A DNA stretch of 41,849 nucleotides, from positions 1-41,849 of IMG/VR virus record IMGVR_UViG_3300025122_006252. One strand, written 5' to 3'. How positions within the stretch are numbered: the first letter of the stretch is position 1; every line of letters begins with the position of its first letter. The notes under the pieces were generated by a model. It was not told where the DNA came from, did no database searches, and worked only from the letters and a program-made list of their open reading frames with translations. The translations under genes and the position numbers were made by a program. The DNA comes from a virus. Positions 6,245-15,558 of this stretch are shown in pieces.

Positions 6245-8199
6245 AAAAGAAAATATTAGTTAGGGCGCCCGTATTAACACGCTCTGGTTATGGCGAACAC
6301 TCTAGATTTGTTTTAAGATCTCTTCGGGCACAAGAAGACATGTTTGATATTTATATACTTCCTGTTAATTGGGGGCAGTGTGGGTGGATTTATAATGACG
6401 ACGAAGAGAGAAGATGGCTAGATAAAATTATAACTAAAACTGCCCTATATCAACAGAAAGGAAACCCTCAATACGATATGAGTGTTCAAGTTACTATTCC
6501 GAACGAATGGCAACGCTTAGCTCCCATTAATGTTGGTGTTACAGCGGGGATTGAGACTACAAGAGTTGCTCCAGTGTGGCTTGAAAGAGCAAACATCATG
6601 GACAGAATTATCACTATCTCCAGCCATTCTAAAAATATATTTTTAAATACAGCGTATGATGCAGTGAACAAAGACACGGGACAAAAACTTCAGTTGCGGT
6701 GCAACAAGCCCGTAGAAATTGTGCATTACCCTGTAAAGGAATTTGAAGATACTGATTTAAATTTAAATTTAAAAACTGACTTTAATTTTCTTACAGTAGC
6801 TCAGTGGGGAATCCGCAAAAATATAGAAAATACAATTAAGTGGTTTGTAGAAGAGTTTATCGATCAAGAAGTCGGGCTCATCGTTAAAACTTTTGTAAAA
6901 GGCAATTCTGTAATTGATCGTATGCATACTGATACAGCAATCACAAATTTGTTAAAAAACTATAAGAATAAAAAGTGTAAAGTTTATTTATTGCATGGGG
7001 ACATAACAGACCAAGAAATACATTCTCTATATAAACATCCAAAAATTAAAGCATTTGTTTCACTTACTCACGGAGAAGGATTTGGACTCCCGCATTTTGA
7101 GGCAGCGTATTCTGGCCTACCAGTAATCGCGCCCGAATGGAGTGGCTATATTGATTTTCTTTGCGCACCAAAAAAAGACAAAAAGACCGGCAAAGAAAAA
7201 ATTAAACCACATTTTGTATGCGTAGATTATGATATACAGCCCGTACAAAAAGAAGCCCACTGGGACGGCGTTATTCAGTCAGATTCAATGTGGTGTTTTC
7301 CGCAGCAAGGATCATACAAAATGAAACTTCGCGAAGTATATAAAGATTATGGCAGATTTAAGAAACAAGCTAAAGATCTTCAAAAGTGGATTTTAGAAAA
7401 TTTTGAAGAAGAAAAGCAACTTAAACTATTGGCAGAACACATTTTAGGAGAAAAAATTGTTAAAGTGCACACCGAAGACCTTCCTAAAATTTCTCTCATA
7501 ACATCAGTTTACAACGGAGATGAATTTATTAAGCCTTTTCTGGAGGACATTACAAAACAAACAATATTTGAAGACAAGTGCGAATTAATTTTAATTAATG
7601 CCAACTCTCCTGGAAACGAAGAAGAAGTCATCAATGAATACTTGGAAAAATATCCTAATAATATAATTTATAAAAAGCTCGATACCGACCCAGGGATTTA
7701 TAGTGTGTGGAATATAGGCGTAGAAATGTCAACTGGAGAATATCTAACAAATGCAAACTTAGATGATAGAAAAGCGCCATGGTCACTAGAAAAGCATGCT
7801 AAAGAATTGTATATTAATGATGATGTGGACTTGGTTTATGCGGATATGTTAATAACTGATAAGCCAAATGAAACGTGGGAAAATAATTCTGCAAATGAAA
7901 GAAAATATAATTTTCCAGAATTTTCTTTTGACAACCTTAAGATGGTAAATATGCCACACGCGTCACCGATGTGGAGAAAATCTATACATAGAAAATATGG
8001 CTTATTTGAACAAAAATATAAGTCAGCAGGAGATTGGGAGTTGTGGCTCAGAGCCGCCTCAAAGGGGTCTAAGTTTAAAAAGATTAGCTCTTCTCCGCTT
8101 GGACTATATTATTTTAATCCTACTGGAATTTCTACAAACCCTGAGAACTTTTCTTGGAAGAGGAAAGAAGAAGAAGAAATTTATGAAACATACTCATAA
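6241..8199 (+). CDS. Two-domain glycosyltransferase (GT4-like plus GT2-like)
   Basis: A 652-residue fusion of two transferases. Residues 1 to about 410 form a GT-B module with HGEGFGLPHFEAAYSGLP near residue 277. From about 415 a GT-A/GT2 module begins (PKISLITSVYNG), with an acidic NLDDR metal site and a late GDWELWLRAASKG segment. Such fusions can add two sugars in sequence. The ATG at 6241 follows AAGGAG and overlaps the previous stop (ATGA), so it is preferred over the upstream in-frame start at 6220. The C-terminus overlaps the next gene by 17 bases. Confidence 0.85.
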   Translation: MKKKILVRAPVLTRSGYGEHSRFVLRSLRAQEDMFDIYILPVNWGQCGWIYNDDEERRWLDKIITKTALYQQKGNPQYDMSVQVTIPNEWQRLAPINVGVTAGIETTRVAPVWLERANIMDRIITISSHSKNIFLNTAYDAVNKDTGQKLQLRCNKPVEIVHYPVKEFEDTDLNLNLKTDFNFLTVAQWGIRKNIENTIKWFVEEFIDQEVGLIVKTFVKGNSVIDRMHTDTAITNLLKNYKNKKCKVYLLHGDITDQEIHSLYKHPKIKAFVSLTHGEGFGLPHFEAAYSGLPVIAPEWSGYIDFLCAPKKDKKTGKEKIKPHFVCVDYDIQPVQKEAHWDGVIQSDSMWCFPQQGSYKMKLREVYKDYGRFKKQAKDLQKWILENFEEEKQLKLLAEHILGEKIVKVHTEDLPKISLITSVYNGDEFIKPFLEDITKQTIFEDKCELILINANSPGNEEEVINEYLEKYPNNIIYKKLDTDPGIYSVWNIGVEMSTGEYLTNANLDDRKAPWSLEKHAKELYINDDVDLVYADMLITDKPNETWENNSANERKYNFPEFSFDNLKMVNMPHASPMWRKSIHRKYGLFEQKYKSAGDWELWLRAASKGSKFKKISSSPLGLYYFNPTGISTNPENFSWKRKEEEEIYETYS

Positions 8200-9163
8200 A
8201 CGATTTCTAGTTACCGGAGGATCTGGGTTTATTGGACATCATCTAATAAAACACATTTTAAAATATACAGATAGTGAAGTTGTTTCTTTAGATAGGATTG
8301 ATGTATCTAGTAATTTAGGAAGGCTACAAATTTTGTTAGATGATAACCCCACTTGGCGCAAAAGACTTAAAATTGTATGGCACGATTTAAAGTCCTCTTT
8401 AAATGATTACATAGCCGAGGAAATAGGCCACGTGGATTATGTTTTACATTTAGCTGCTAGTTCTCATGTCGATAGGAGTGTTAAAAATCCTCAGCAGTTT
8501 GTGTTGGACAACGTTGTCGGGACTACAAATTTATTAGAATATGCTAGACAGCATCTCAAAGATCTTAAAACATTTATAAATTTTAGCACAGATGAGGTTT
8601 ATGGCCCTGCCACCAACGGCGTAATATTTGATGAAAACGATAGACACAATCCATGTAATCCATATGCCGCTACGAAATCCGCCGCAGAACAAATTTGTAA
8701 TGCTTATTGGATGACATATGAGATTCCAATTATAACTACTCATACTATGAATGTTTACGGAATTAGACAGAGCAAAGAAAAATTTATCCCCCTGATTATT
8801 GATAAATTAAAAAATAACAAAAAGATTTTTATACATACAGATAAAGAAGGGAACATAGGCTCTAGAAAATATCTACATACGCAAGACGTCTCAGAAGCCA
8901 TACTTCTTTTATTGGATCAGGGGACTATTGGCGAAAAATATAATATTTCTTCTGATGTAGAAATTGATAATTTATCGTTAGCAAAAGAAATAGCAAGCAT
9001 CATGAATAAAGAATTGAAATATGAATGCGAGTATCCATCTAAAACAAGGGGCGCAAACGATGTTAGATATTCTATATCCGGAGAGAAGGTTAGAAAACTC
9101 GGATGGCGCCCAAAATTGTCGCTTCGAGAGGGCCTAAAAAAGGTAATAGATTATCATGTCTAG
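8183..9163 (+). CDS. dTDP-glucose 4,6-dehydratase-like sugar-nucleotide dehydratase
   Basis: A 326-residue extended SDR enzyme. It has the NAD-binding TGGSGFIGHH, STDEVYG carrying the Thr-Asp-Glu of the dehydratase active site, and YAATK (the Y-x3-K pair). These match RmlB-type dTDP-glucose 4,6-dehydratases, which make the 4-keto-6-deoxy sugars used for deoxy and amino sugars. No RmlA-type nucleotidyltransferase is seen nearby, so the activated sugar would come from the host. The ATG at 8183 is chosen because the Rossmann motif begins a few residues later; the open frame back to 7997 lies inside the preceding gene. A UDP-sugar dehydratase or epimerase of the same family is possible. Confidence 0.82.
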   Translation: MKHTHKRFLVTGGSGFIGHHLIKHILKYTDSEVVSLDRIDVSSNLGRLQILLDDNPTWRKRLKIVWHDLKSSLNDYIAEEIGHVDYVLHLAASSHVDRSVKNPQQFVLDNVVGTTNLLEYARQHLKDLKTFINFSTDEVYGPATNGVIFDENDRHNPCNPYAATKSAAEQICNAYWMTYEIPIITTHTMNVYGIRQSKEKFIPLIIDKLKNNKKIFIHTDKEGNIGSRKYLHTQDVSEAILLLLDQGTIGEKYNISSDVEIDNLSLAKEIASIMNKELKYECEYPSKTRGANDVRYSISGEKVRKLGWRPKLSLREGLKKVIDYHV

Positions 9164-9172
9164 GAATATTAT

Positions 9173-9961
9173 ATGGATTTGTGCACAGTAGTAAGTGAAA
9201 AATTTATTCCGCAAGCGATTAATCTTATAAAAAGCTATAAAGCGAATTCGTATGATAAGAAAATATATGTTTATTATTTTAAAACTCAAGAAAATACGCT
9301 AAAAGCGCTTACTAATCTTTTTCCAAATCAAATAATATTAAAAGAAGTGCCGAAAACATGTGACCATTCGCTTGAACCCAAAGTCTTCTTTTACAAAGTA
9401 TATGCGATAAATGATTGTTTAATCAACCGCTCTCACTCCTTTATTTACTCTGATTCTGCTAATTGCTTTGTGCAAAAAACCACGGATTTAGAATCAGACT
9501 TGGTCGACGAGTCGTTGTTTTTACCGTATACTCACATCCGGCTTTCGAATCAATACTGGACAACAAAAAAATGTCTACAAAAAATAGGCGCCGCCGGCGC
9601 AGAAATAATGCCACAATATTGGGCTGGATTCCAAGTGTATAAGAGAACTAGTGACAATATTGATTTTGTTTCAGATATGTTAGAATGTATGAAGGATCCA
9701 GACATTGCACTACCTGATATGTCTATCAAGCGACCAGATGGCTTAGATAACAAGTGTATAGAGCACCGCTGCGACCAATCTGTATTTTCAGTTTTAATAC
9801 ACAAACACAATAGACATCATTTTTTTGATATAAATAAAAACGAAAGATATGGAGATTGGCAAACAATTGTGCATTTTGACAATTCTTACGTGCACAATTT
9901 CAATAAAATGGTGCTTTCTCCCCGAGAGTCAAAGTTTGGAAATTTTAGATTTATTTCATAG
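9173..9961 (+). CDS. Probable glycosyltransferase (GT-A/DUF1647-like)
   Basis: A 262-residue protein that starts like a nucleotide-sugar binding domain (LCTVVSEKFIPQAINLIKSY). It contains YSDSAN in place of a classical DxD, and EHRCDQSVFSVL, a segment typical of GT8-like/DUF1647 proteins. No signal peptide. Position in the glycan block, nine bases after the dehydratase and with AGGA upstream, supports a transferase role. Family assignment is by motif resemblance only and the donor is unknown. Confidence 0.6.
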   Translation: MDLCTVVSEKFIPQAINLIKSYKANSYDKKIYVYYFKTQENTLKALTNLFPNQIILKEVPKTCDHSLEPKVFFYKVYAINDCLINRSHSFIYSDSANCFVQKTTDLESDLVDESLFLPYTHIRLSNQYWTTKKCLQKIGAAGAEIMPQYWAGFQVYKRTSDNIDFVSDMLECMKDPDIALPDMSIKRPDGLDNKCIEHRCDQSVFSVLIHKHNRHHFFDINKNERYGDWQTIVHFDNSYVHNFNKMVLSPRESKFGNFRFIS

Positions 9962-9969
9962 AGGGGTAT

Positions 9970-10818
9970 ATGAGAATATTAATACTGGGCGGAAATAGAT
10001 TTTCTGGAAAATTGATTGTAACACAACTCTACAAGTTAGGGCACAAAATAACAATCATGAACAGAAGCGGCACAGGCCCTGTGCCGTGCACTATTCTCAA
10101 GGGAGATAGAAACAACGCAGCGACTTTAAATGAGTTATTTGCTAAAAAACGGTTTGATTGTGTTATAGACATGTGTTTATACAATCTTGAACAAGCAAAA
10201 AAATCCTTACCAATATTTCAAAAAAACGCAGATAAATATATTTTTATTAGCAGCGTGGCTGTATATCGCAAAAATAATCTTTTTCCTATTAAAGAAATAA
10301 GTCCAACGGGCCCATGGCCAATGTTTGAAAATTATGGAGTCGAGAAGCAGGAAGTAGAACAATATATAACTAGTTTAAAAAACTTTCCGTACATTATCTT
10401 GCGGCCCACTTATATCATAGGAAAAAACAATCATCACAACAGGGAAGGATATTATTTTGATAAAGTTTTAAATAATGAACTGGTAGATTTAGATGGAGAC
10501 GGATCTGCTGTAGTATCATTTGTGTTTGCTGAAGATCTAGCTAGCATTGTTATTAAGTTGGCTACATCAGACAGCCGAACACGCCAGCTATATAATATTT
10601 GTAATGACGAATATGTGACAATAAAAGGCTTTGTTGAGATGATTTCCTCTATAGTAAACAAGCCTGTAGTTTTTAAGAACGAATCTCCACAGGCACCATT
10701 TAAAAATGAACATTGTTTTTTTTCAAATAAGAAGATCAAAAAGCACACAAACTACAAGTTTAAGACTTTAAAACAAGGATTAACAGAATTATATGAACAC
10801 AGTTATAAAATATCCTAG
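9970..10818 (+). CDS. NAD(P)-dependent epimerase/reductase-like atypical SDR
   Basis: A 282-residue Rossmann protein beginning RILILGGNRFSGK, the atypical-SDR nucleotide site. It has a serine-containing SSVAVY strand and YGVEK in place of the usual Y-x3-K region. It probably reduces or epimerises a nucleotide sugar made by the neighbouring dehydratase. Related atypical SDRs also include isomerases and non-catalytic NAD-binding proteins, so the reaction is open. GAGGGG precedes the ATG. The gene overlaps the aminotransferase gene by 26 bases, a strong sign of co-translation. Confidence 0.7.
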   Translation: MRILILGGNRFSGKLIVTQLYKLGHKITIMNRSGTGPVPCTILKGDRNNAATLNELFAKKRFDCVIDMCLYNLEQAKKSLPIFQKNADKYIFISSVAVYRKNNLFPIKEISPTGPWPMFENYGVEKQEVEQYITSLKNFPYIILRPTYIIGKNNHHNREGYYFDKVLNNELVDLDGDGSAVVSFVFAEDLASIVIKLATSDSRTRQLYNICNDEYVTIKGFVEMISSIVNKPVVFKNESPQAPFKNEHCFFSNKKIKKHTNYKFKTLKQGLTELYEHSYKIS

Positions 10819-11908
10819 AGCAAAGCCGTATTTTTCAAACGAAGCAAAAGAAAAAGCGGTTCTTTATCTTAAAGAGATATTAGAGACAGGCAATTTAGTT
10901 CAAGGGAAATATGTAAAAGATTTTGAAACTAGATTCGCAGCGTTTATAGGTACAAGATATGCTGTGGCGACCAATTCATGCACGTCTGCATTAGAAATAG
11001 TAATTAAGTCAGCCAGCATAAAAAACAAGAAAATATTGGTGCCGTCACAAACATTTGTCGCCACCGGTAACTCTGTTATTTCATCCGGCAACATCCCAGT
11101 TTTTATTGATATGAACGAGGATACTTTGTGCATGTCATTAAAGTCTATACAGAAAAACATGTCTAAAGATGTTGCAGCAATTATATTAGTACATATTGGA
11201 GGATTAATAACACCAGAATATTACGATATTAAATCATTTTGTGATAAACACAACATATTGATAATTGAAGATTCTGCTCATGCGATTGGGTCAAGCATTG
11301 ATAATCAAAAAGCCGGCTCGCTAGGAATTGCAGGTTGTTTTTCGTTTTATCCGACAAAAATTATGACTACTGGTGAAGGAGGCATGATAACCACCGACTC
11401 TAAAGAGTTAGCAGATTTATGCAGACTATACAGAAACCACGGCGGTGACGGGCAAAATTTTTACTATAGTTCATCAAATTATAGGATGACGGAGGTTAAT
11501 GCGTGTATAGGATTAACACAGATGGATGAATTGAATTCATTTATAGAAAATCGAAATAGAATTGCCTCTACATATAGTAGGCTATTGGCTGATGTGAAAA
11601 AAATAAAAATGCTTCCCACTTATAATAATATATTTAATTGTTATTGGAATATCTATTTTGTTTTAGAAAGCACTGTCAATAGATCAATTTTCGTATCTAA
11701 ACTATTAGAATCTGGGATACAAACAGGCGATGCATATTCGCCGCCCTGTCATAAACAAGAAGTATTTAAGAAATATATATCATCATGCCAAGATTTTTCT
11801 GTTACTAATGATATACTACAGCGACATATATCTTTACCAATGTATGTTGAATTAAAAGAAGACGAAATTAAATTTATTGTCACAAAGATAAAGGAAGCAT
11901 TGAAGTAA
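10793..11908 (+). CDS. DegT/DnrJ/EryC1-type sugar aminotransferase
   Basis: A 371-residue PLP enzyme of the DegT/DnrJ/EryC1 family, at the usual length. Lys189 in FSFYPTKIMTTGEGGM is the expected Schiff-base lysine, preceded by EDSAHAIGS. It would turn a 4-keto (or 3-keto) nucleotide sugar into an amino sugar using glutamate. Candidate substrates are the product of the dTDP-sugar dehydratase-like gene at 8183, or GDP-4-keto-6-deoxymannose from Gmd at 23355, which would give a perosamine-type sugar. The sequence does not decide between them. The stop overlaps the next start by one base (TAATG). Confidence 0.88.
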   Translation: MNTVIKYPRAKPYFSNEAKEKAVLYLKEILETGNLVQGKYVKDFETRFAAFIGTRYAVATNSCTSALEIVIKSASIKNKKILVPSQTFVATGNSVISSGNIPVFIDMNEDTLCMSLKSIQKNMSKDVAAIILVHIGGLITPEYYDIKSFCDKHNILIIEDSAHAIGSSIDNQKAGSLGIAGCFSFYPTKIMTTGEGGMITTDSKELADLCRLYRNHGGDGQNFYYSSSNYRMTEVNACIGLTQMDELNSFIENRNRIASTYSRLLADVKKIKMLPTYNNIFNCYWNIYFVLESTVNRSIFVSKLLESGIQTGDAYSPPCHKQEVFKKYISSCQDFSVTNDILQRHISLPMYVELKEDEIKFIVTKIKEALK

Positions 11909-12495
11909 TGAAAATAGCTATTCATCAGCCGGAACATTTTCCATATATGGGCTTTTTTCAAAAAATGCAATTAGCTGATTTGTTTGTAATATTAGATGAT
12001 GTACAGTACACAAAAGGAGGTTGGCAGAATCGTAATAAATTTTTAAATACAAACGGGGTAGAAGAATTTTTCACTATTCAAGTAGAACCACGTGCTAACA
12101 AAAAATTGATTAAAGATGTTCAAGCTGTAGACGGTTCGTGGAGAAAAAAAATAGTAAAAAAAATACAACAAAATTTTAAAGTAAACATGTCGAACATTTA
12201 TAATAAAAAAAAATTGATTGATATCAATTTAGATTCTATTATGTGGGGCCGTAAAAAGTTAAATATAAAAACAAAGATGATTATGAGTAGCGAATTGGGT
12301 ATTAATACAACACAAACTCAAAGAATATTAGATATTTGCAAAGCAGTTAATGCGTGCGAATATATATGTGGCCAGGGCGCCGTTGACTCAAATTATGGAG
12401 CCTATTTAGATACTTCGATGTTTACAGACATTAAGTTATCTATACATAAGCCAATATTAAAAAATTATTACTCTGTTATCTACAACGTACAATGA
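11908..12495 (+). CDS. WbqC-like family protein
   Basis: A 195-residue member of the WbqC family, recognised from the opening IAIHQPEHFPYMGFFQKM and the DDVQYTKGGWQNRN segment. WbqC-like proteins occur in O-antigen and amino-sugar clusters, often beside DegT aminotransferases as here. Their biochemical role is not well established; an acyl or amino group transfer during sugar modification has been suggested for the family. Slightly shorter than typical members of about 230 residues. Coupled to neighbours by one- and four-base overlaps. Confidence 0.8.
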   Translation: MKIAIHQPEHFPYMGFFQKMQLADLFVILDDVQYTKGGWQNRNKFLNTNGVEEFFTIQVEPRANKKLIKDVQAVDGSWRKKIVKKIQQNFKVNMSNIYNKKKLIDINLDSIMWGRKKLNIKTKMIMSSELGINTTQTQRILDICKAVNACEYICGQGAVDSNYGAYLDTSMFTDIKLSIHKPILKNYYSVIYNVQ

Positions 12496-13142
12496 AATTT
12501 TTAGACTACAAAAAAGTGCTATGTTTGTCACCTCACCCAGATGATGTTGAATATAGTATGCTTGGCACTATAATAAAATGCCATGAAACGTCCTTTTCCG
12601 TACTCTGCATGACAAAGGGGGGCACAAAATGCCTAAACACTGTAGATGACAATAGACTCGTCGAGGTTAAACGGGCATGGGAAACTGCCAACGCCTCTAA
12701 TGCCACAATATATTTTTCAAATTGTAGCCTGTTTGAAGATAAAGATAGAGATCCCGGCTGGGTTAATTACATAGAAAATAAATTTATTAAAGAAGGCAAC
12801 TATGATTGTATACTTATACCAACAAAAGACGACTCCATGTTTGAACACAGATTTGTAAACGGCCTCGCCGCGGCCCTGGCAAGGCACTCGCCCATATCAA
12901 TAATAGAATATCGCACGCCAAGCACTCTTAATTCATGGCAGCCAAATTTGTTTATTAATATTGGCAATTTTTACGATAGGAAACTAGAATCCCTTGACTG
13001 TTTTACGTCTCAGCAAGATAAAAGATATTTTACTAAATCTGCTTTAGATATGTTTCATATGAATTTTCAGTGTGGCAAAAAAGGAATTGATGTTGTAGAA
13101 CAATTTAAAATAATAGAAATATATGATATTATAGATAAATGA
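12492..13142 (+). CDS. PIG-L/LmbE-family deacetylase
   Basis: A 216-residue PIG-L family protein. The zinc-binding HPDD is at residues 15-18 and a downstream His119 in EHRFVNG fits the third ligand. Family members remove N-acetyl groups from GlcNAc-type sugars. Here it would expose an amino group on a cluster sugar or glycan intermediate, which could then take another substituent. The gene starts on an ATGA overlap with wbqC-like and ends on one with the next gene. Confidence 0.85.
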   Translation: MKFLDYKKVLCLSPHPDDVEYSMLGTIIKCHETSFSVLCMTKGGTKCLNTVDDNRLVEVKRAWETANASNATIYFSNCSLFEDKDRDPGWVNYIENKFIKEGNYDCILIPTKDDSMFEHRFVNGLAAALARHSPISIIEYRTPSTLNSWQPNLFINIGNFYDRKLESLDCFTSQQDKRYFTKSALDMFHMNFQCGKKGIDVVEQFKIIEIYDIIDK

Positions 13143-14011
13143 AAAAGTATTCAATATCCTCAGTCAACGAAAACCCAGAATATTTATTTTTTGTGCCAAT
13201 ATGGTGTACATTTTGGAAAAAAATAGGCTATCAACCATACGTTATAACAGTTAATAAAAACATTTCTAATGAATTGATGGAATTAGTTTCAAGTGCCACT
13301 GAAAAAGCAGAAGGGATTCTTAAGCGTTTTGAACATATTGATGGGTATAAAACATGCAATGTAGCACAAGTTTCTAGACTTTTTGCCGCCGCGGATCCTC
13401 TTTTTAAAGATGATGATTACATTATAACAGATGATATAGATAAATTTGTTATTTCCAAGCCATGGTTTAACCAACAAGATTTTTCGAAAGATATTCATAT
13501 TTTTGATCTAGACGAAACAAACTATACACGGCTCAAAATTGGTTATATTGGGATGAAGGCTAAACTTTGGAAAGAGGTTATCGGCATATCAAATGAAAGC
13601 TTTCGAGAAAATCTTAAAAAGTGCCTGGATAAAAGCCTTCTTAAGACTTCGGTTCGCGATGATTATCGTTATGGATCTCAGCGAGAAAAAGAAGTGGACG
13701 AAGCCTGGAATCTGGACGAATCGATTATAACTAAAAATGTTTTTAAAAGCCAATATTACCCTGATAAATGTCAATTAATTGTAAGGGGCGCCAATCAGTA
13801 TGGATTGAGGAATGGAAGAATTGATCGCACCGCTTGGAAGCAAACATTCATGCAGTATATAAGTAGTCGCATAATAGATGTACATTTGCATAGAAATCCC
13901 TACGAAGATGAACTTTGGAAGGACATTAAAATAATAATGTCATTGGTGTTTACGACAGATGAAATTAAATACTTTCAAGAATATAGAAACAAATTTATTA
14001 AGCTATTATAG
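13139..14011 (+). CDS. Putative GT-A-like glycosyltransferase
   Basis: A 290-residue protein with a probable GT-A core. A hydrophobic strand leads into YIITDDIDKF, which has the acidic cluster expected at a metal/nucleotide-sugar site, preceded by CNVAQVSRLFAA. The C-terminal part (HRNPYEDELW and following) is not recognised. No signal or membrane segment. It lies in the middle of the glycan block, coupled by an ATGA overlap upstream and one base from the next start. The assignment rests on that motif and context. Confidence 0.5.
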   Translation: MKKYSISSVNENPEYLFFVPIWCTFWKKIGYQPYVITVNKNISNELMELVSSATEKAEGILKRFEHIDGYKTCNVAQVSRLFAAADPLFKDDDYIITDDIDKFVISKPWFNQQDFSKDIHIFDLDETNYTRLKIGYIGMKAKLWKEVIGISNESFRENLKKCLDKSLLKTSVRDDYRYGSQREKEVDEAWNLDESIITKNVFKSQYYPDKCQLIVRGANQYGLRNGRIDRTAWKQTFMQYISSRIIDVHLHRNPYEDELWKDIKIIMSLVFTTDEIKYFQEYRNKFIKLL

Positions 14012-14012
14012 T

Positions 14013-14819
14013 ATGGAAAATTTTTTAGAACACAACATTAATATCCAAGAATATATCACTGGGAATAAGTTTATTGATATATGTGAGAAGTTAAATGTTA
14101 CTTTTTGTAAAACTGACTTTTTAGATGACTATTCTGGAACAGAACAATCGATCTATGTTACTCATAATAGTGATTATCATATTGACAAAGCTCGCTTCCT
14201 TAAAAAACCTAAAGGCGTTAAAAAATGGTTTGCGCTAAACAAAGACGTTGAAGATGAAAGAATAATCTCGCTTCCTATAGGTTTAGAAAGCATGTTTCTC
14301 AGGGTTAACCGCGCTAGTAAGCTGGGAAAATATTCGTCTCCCGGCTGGCCAAATGCAATCGAAAAGGCAAGTTATATTAGCACACTATCCAAACAAAAGC
14401 TTAAGCATGATAAATTAATATACCTTAACATAAACCCAGCTACATATCCAACAGAAAGACAAAAGATTTTAGATACATATAAAGATAAAAGTTGGATCAC
14501 TTATGATGAAAAAGTGCATTGGAAAAAGTTTTATAGAGATATGGCCGAGCATAAGTTTGTTTTTTCTCCACGAGGAAACGGTGGCGATTGCCACAGAACA
14601 TGGGAAGCACTTTATTTGCGAACAATCCCAATAGTTAAAGAGAGTACAGTTTTGAACGAATTCAAAGATCTTCCTATTTTATTTATTAAAAGTTGGGAAG
14701 ACATAAGTTATAATTATTTAAACGAGAAATATGAAGAATTGTCAGCCAAGGTATACGATCTTTCGAAAATGAAAATATCTTATTGGGAAAAAATAATTAA
14801 GGAATGTATAAATGAGTAA
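14013..14819 (+). CDS. Exostosin-like (GT47-type) glycosyltransferase
   Basis: A 268-residue protein. Residues about 180-205 read FSPRGNGGDCHRTWEALYLRTIPIV, the region conserved in exostosin-like GT47 transferases (a PRGNG-x-D-x-HR-x-WEAL pattern). Family members transfer sugars through a GT-B donor domain; this protein is short and keeps mainly that domain. The ATG at 14013, one base after the upstream stop, is preferred over the in-frame ATG at 13959, which lies inside the previous gene. The end overlaps the next gene by eight bases. Confidence 0.65.
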   Translation: MENFLEHNINIQEYITGNKFIDICEKLNVTFCKTDFLDDYSGTEQSIYVTHNSDYHIDKARFLKKPKGVKKWFALNKDVEDERIISLPIGLESMFLRVNRASKLGKYSSPGWPNAIEKASYISTLSKQKLKHDKLIYLNINPATYPTERQKILDTYKDKSWITYDEKVHWKKFYRDMAEHKFVFSPRGNGGDCHRTWEALYLRTIPIVKESTVLNEFKDLPILFIKSWEDISYNYLNEKYEELSAKVYDLSKMKISYWEKIIKECINE

Positions 14820-15558
14820 TGTATATGTAATTTCTACGGGTAGAAATGCAGATAGGTTTGTTGTTAATTGTGTAGAGAGTGTTTTAAACCAAACAATGAA
14901 ACCTAAATCTCACATTGTTGTAGACGATATAAGCGATGATGATACTGTTTTATACTTAGAAAAATATCAAAACACAAAGGGCATTGAAATAAAAATCAAC
15001 AAGGAAAGAAAGTATAGACTAAAAAATATTTATGAAAATGCCATAAATAAAGATCCTGAAGATATTATTTGTATTGTTGATAGCGATGATTGGCTAGCAA
15101 GAAACACAGCACTAGAAACAGTATATAAAGCATATGAAAAAGATGATAAGCTAGAGTATATTTATAGCAGATATATATTAACCCATGGCGAAATCGGATG
15201 TAGTATGCCAATCCCTAATAATAATTGGAATCCTTACGCGGAGCCTTGGATTACAAGCCACATGTCTACTTTTAAAGCTAAGGCACTCCAAAATGTTTCT
15301 ATTAATAATTTTTTAGATTGGAGTGGAGAATGGTTCCAAATAGCTACAGATCATGCGATGACGTTACCTATTTTATATAAACTTTGGAAAAGAGATGGTG
15401 ATTATTCTGCTGTTAGTTTTATAGATGAAGCATTATATATGCACACGTTTTATGGGAACCCTTCAAAACCGCGGTCAGGCACGCCGGAAGCTGAAGAGAG
15501 ATCTTCTATGGCCGTTAAATGTTCAACATTTATTAAACAAAGAGGATATGTACAATGA
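14812..15558 (+). CDS. GT2-family glycosyltransferase
   Basis: A 248-residue GT-A transferase. It has the typical opening (VYVISTGRNADRFVVNCVESVLNQT), VVDDISDDDT where GT2 enzymes bind the nucleotide, and the metal-binding VDSDDWL. It would add one sugar from a nucleotide donor with inversion. Overlaps with both neighbours (eight and four bases) place it firmly in the operon. Confidence 0.87.
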   Translation: MSNVYVISTGRNADRFVVNCVESVLNQTMKPKSHIVVDDISDDDTVLYLEKYQNTKGIEIKINKERKYRLKNIYENAINKDPEDIICIVDSDDWLARNTALETVYKAYEKDDKLEYIYSRYILTHGEIGCSMPIPNNNWNPYAEPWITSHMSTFKAKALQNVSINNFLDWSGEWFQIATDHAMTLPILYKLWKRDGDYSAVSFIDEALYMHTFYGNPSKPRSGTPEAEERSSMAVKCSTFIKQRGYVQ

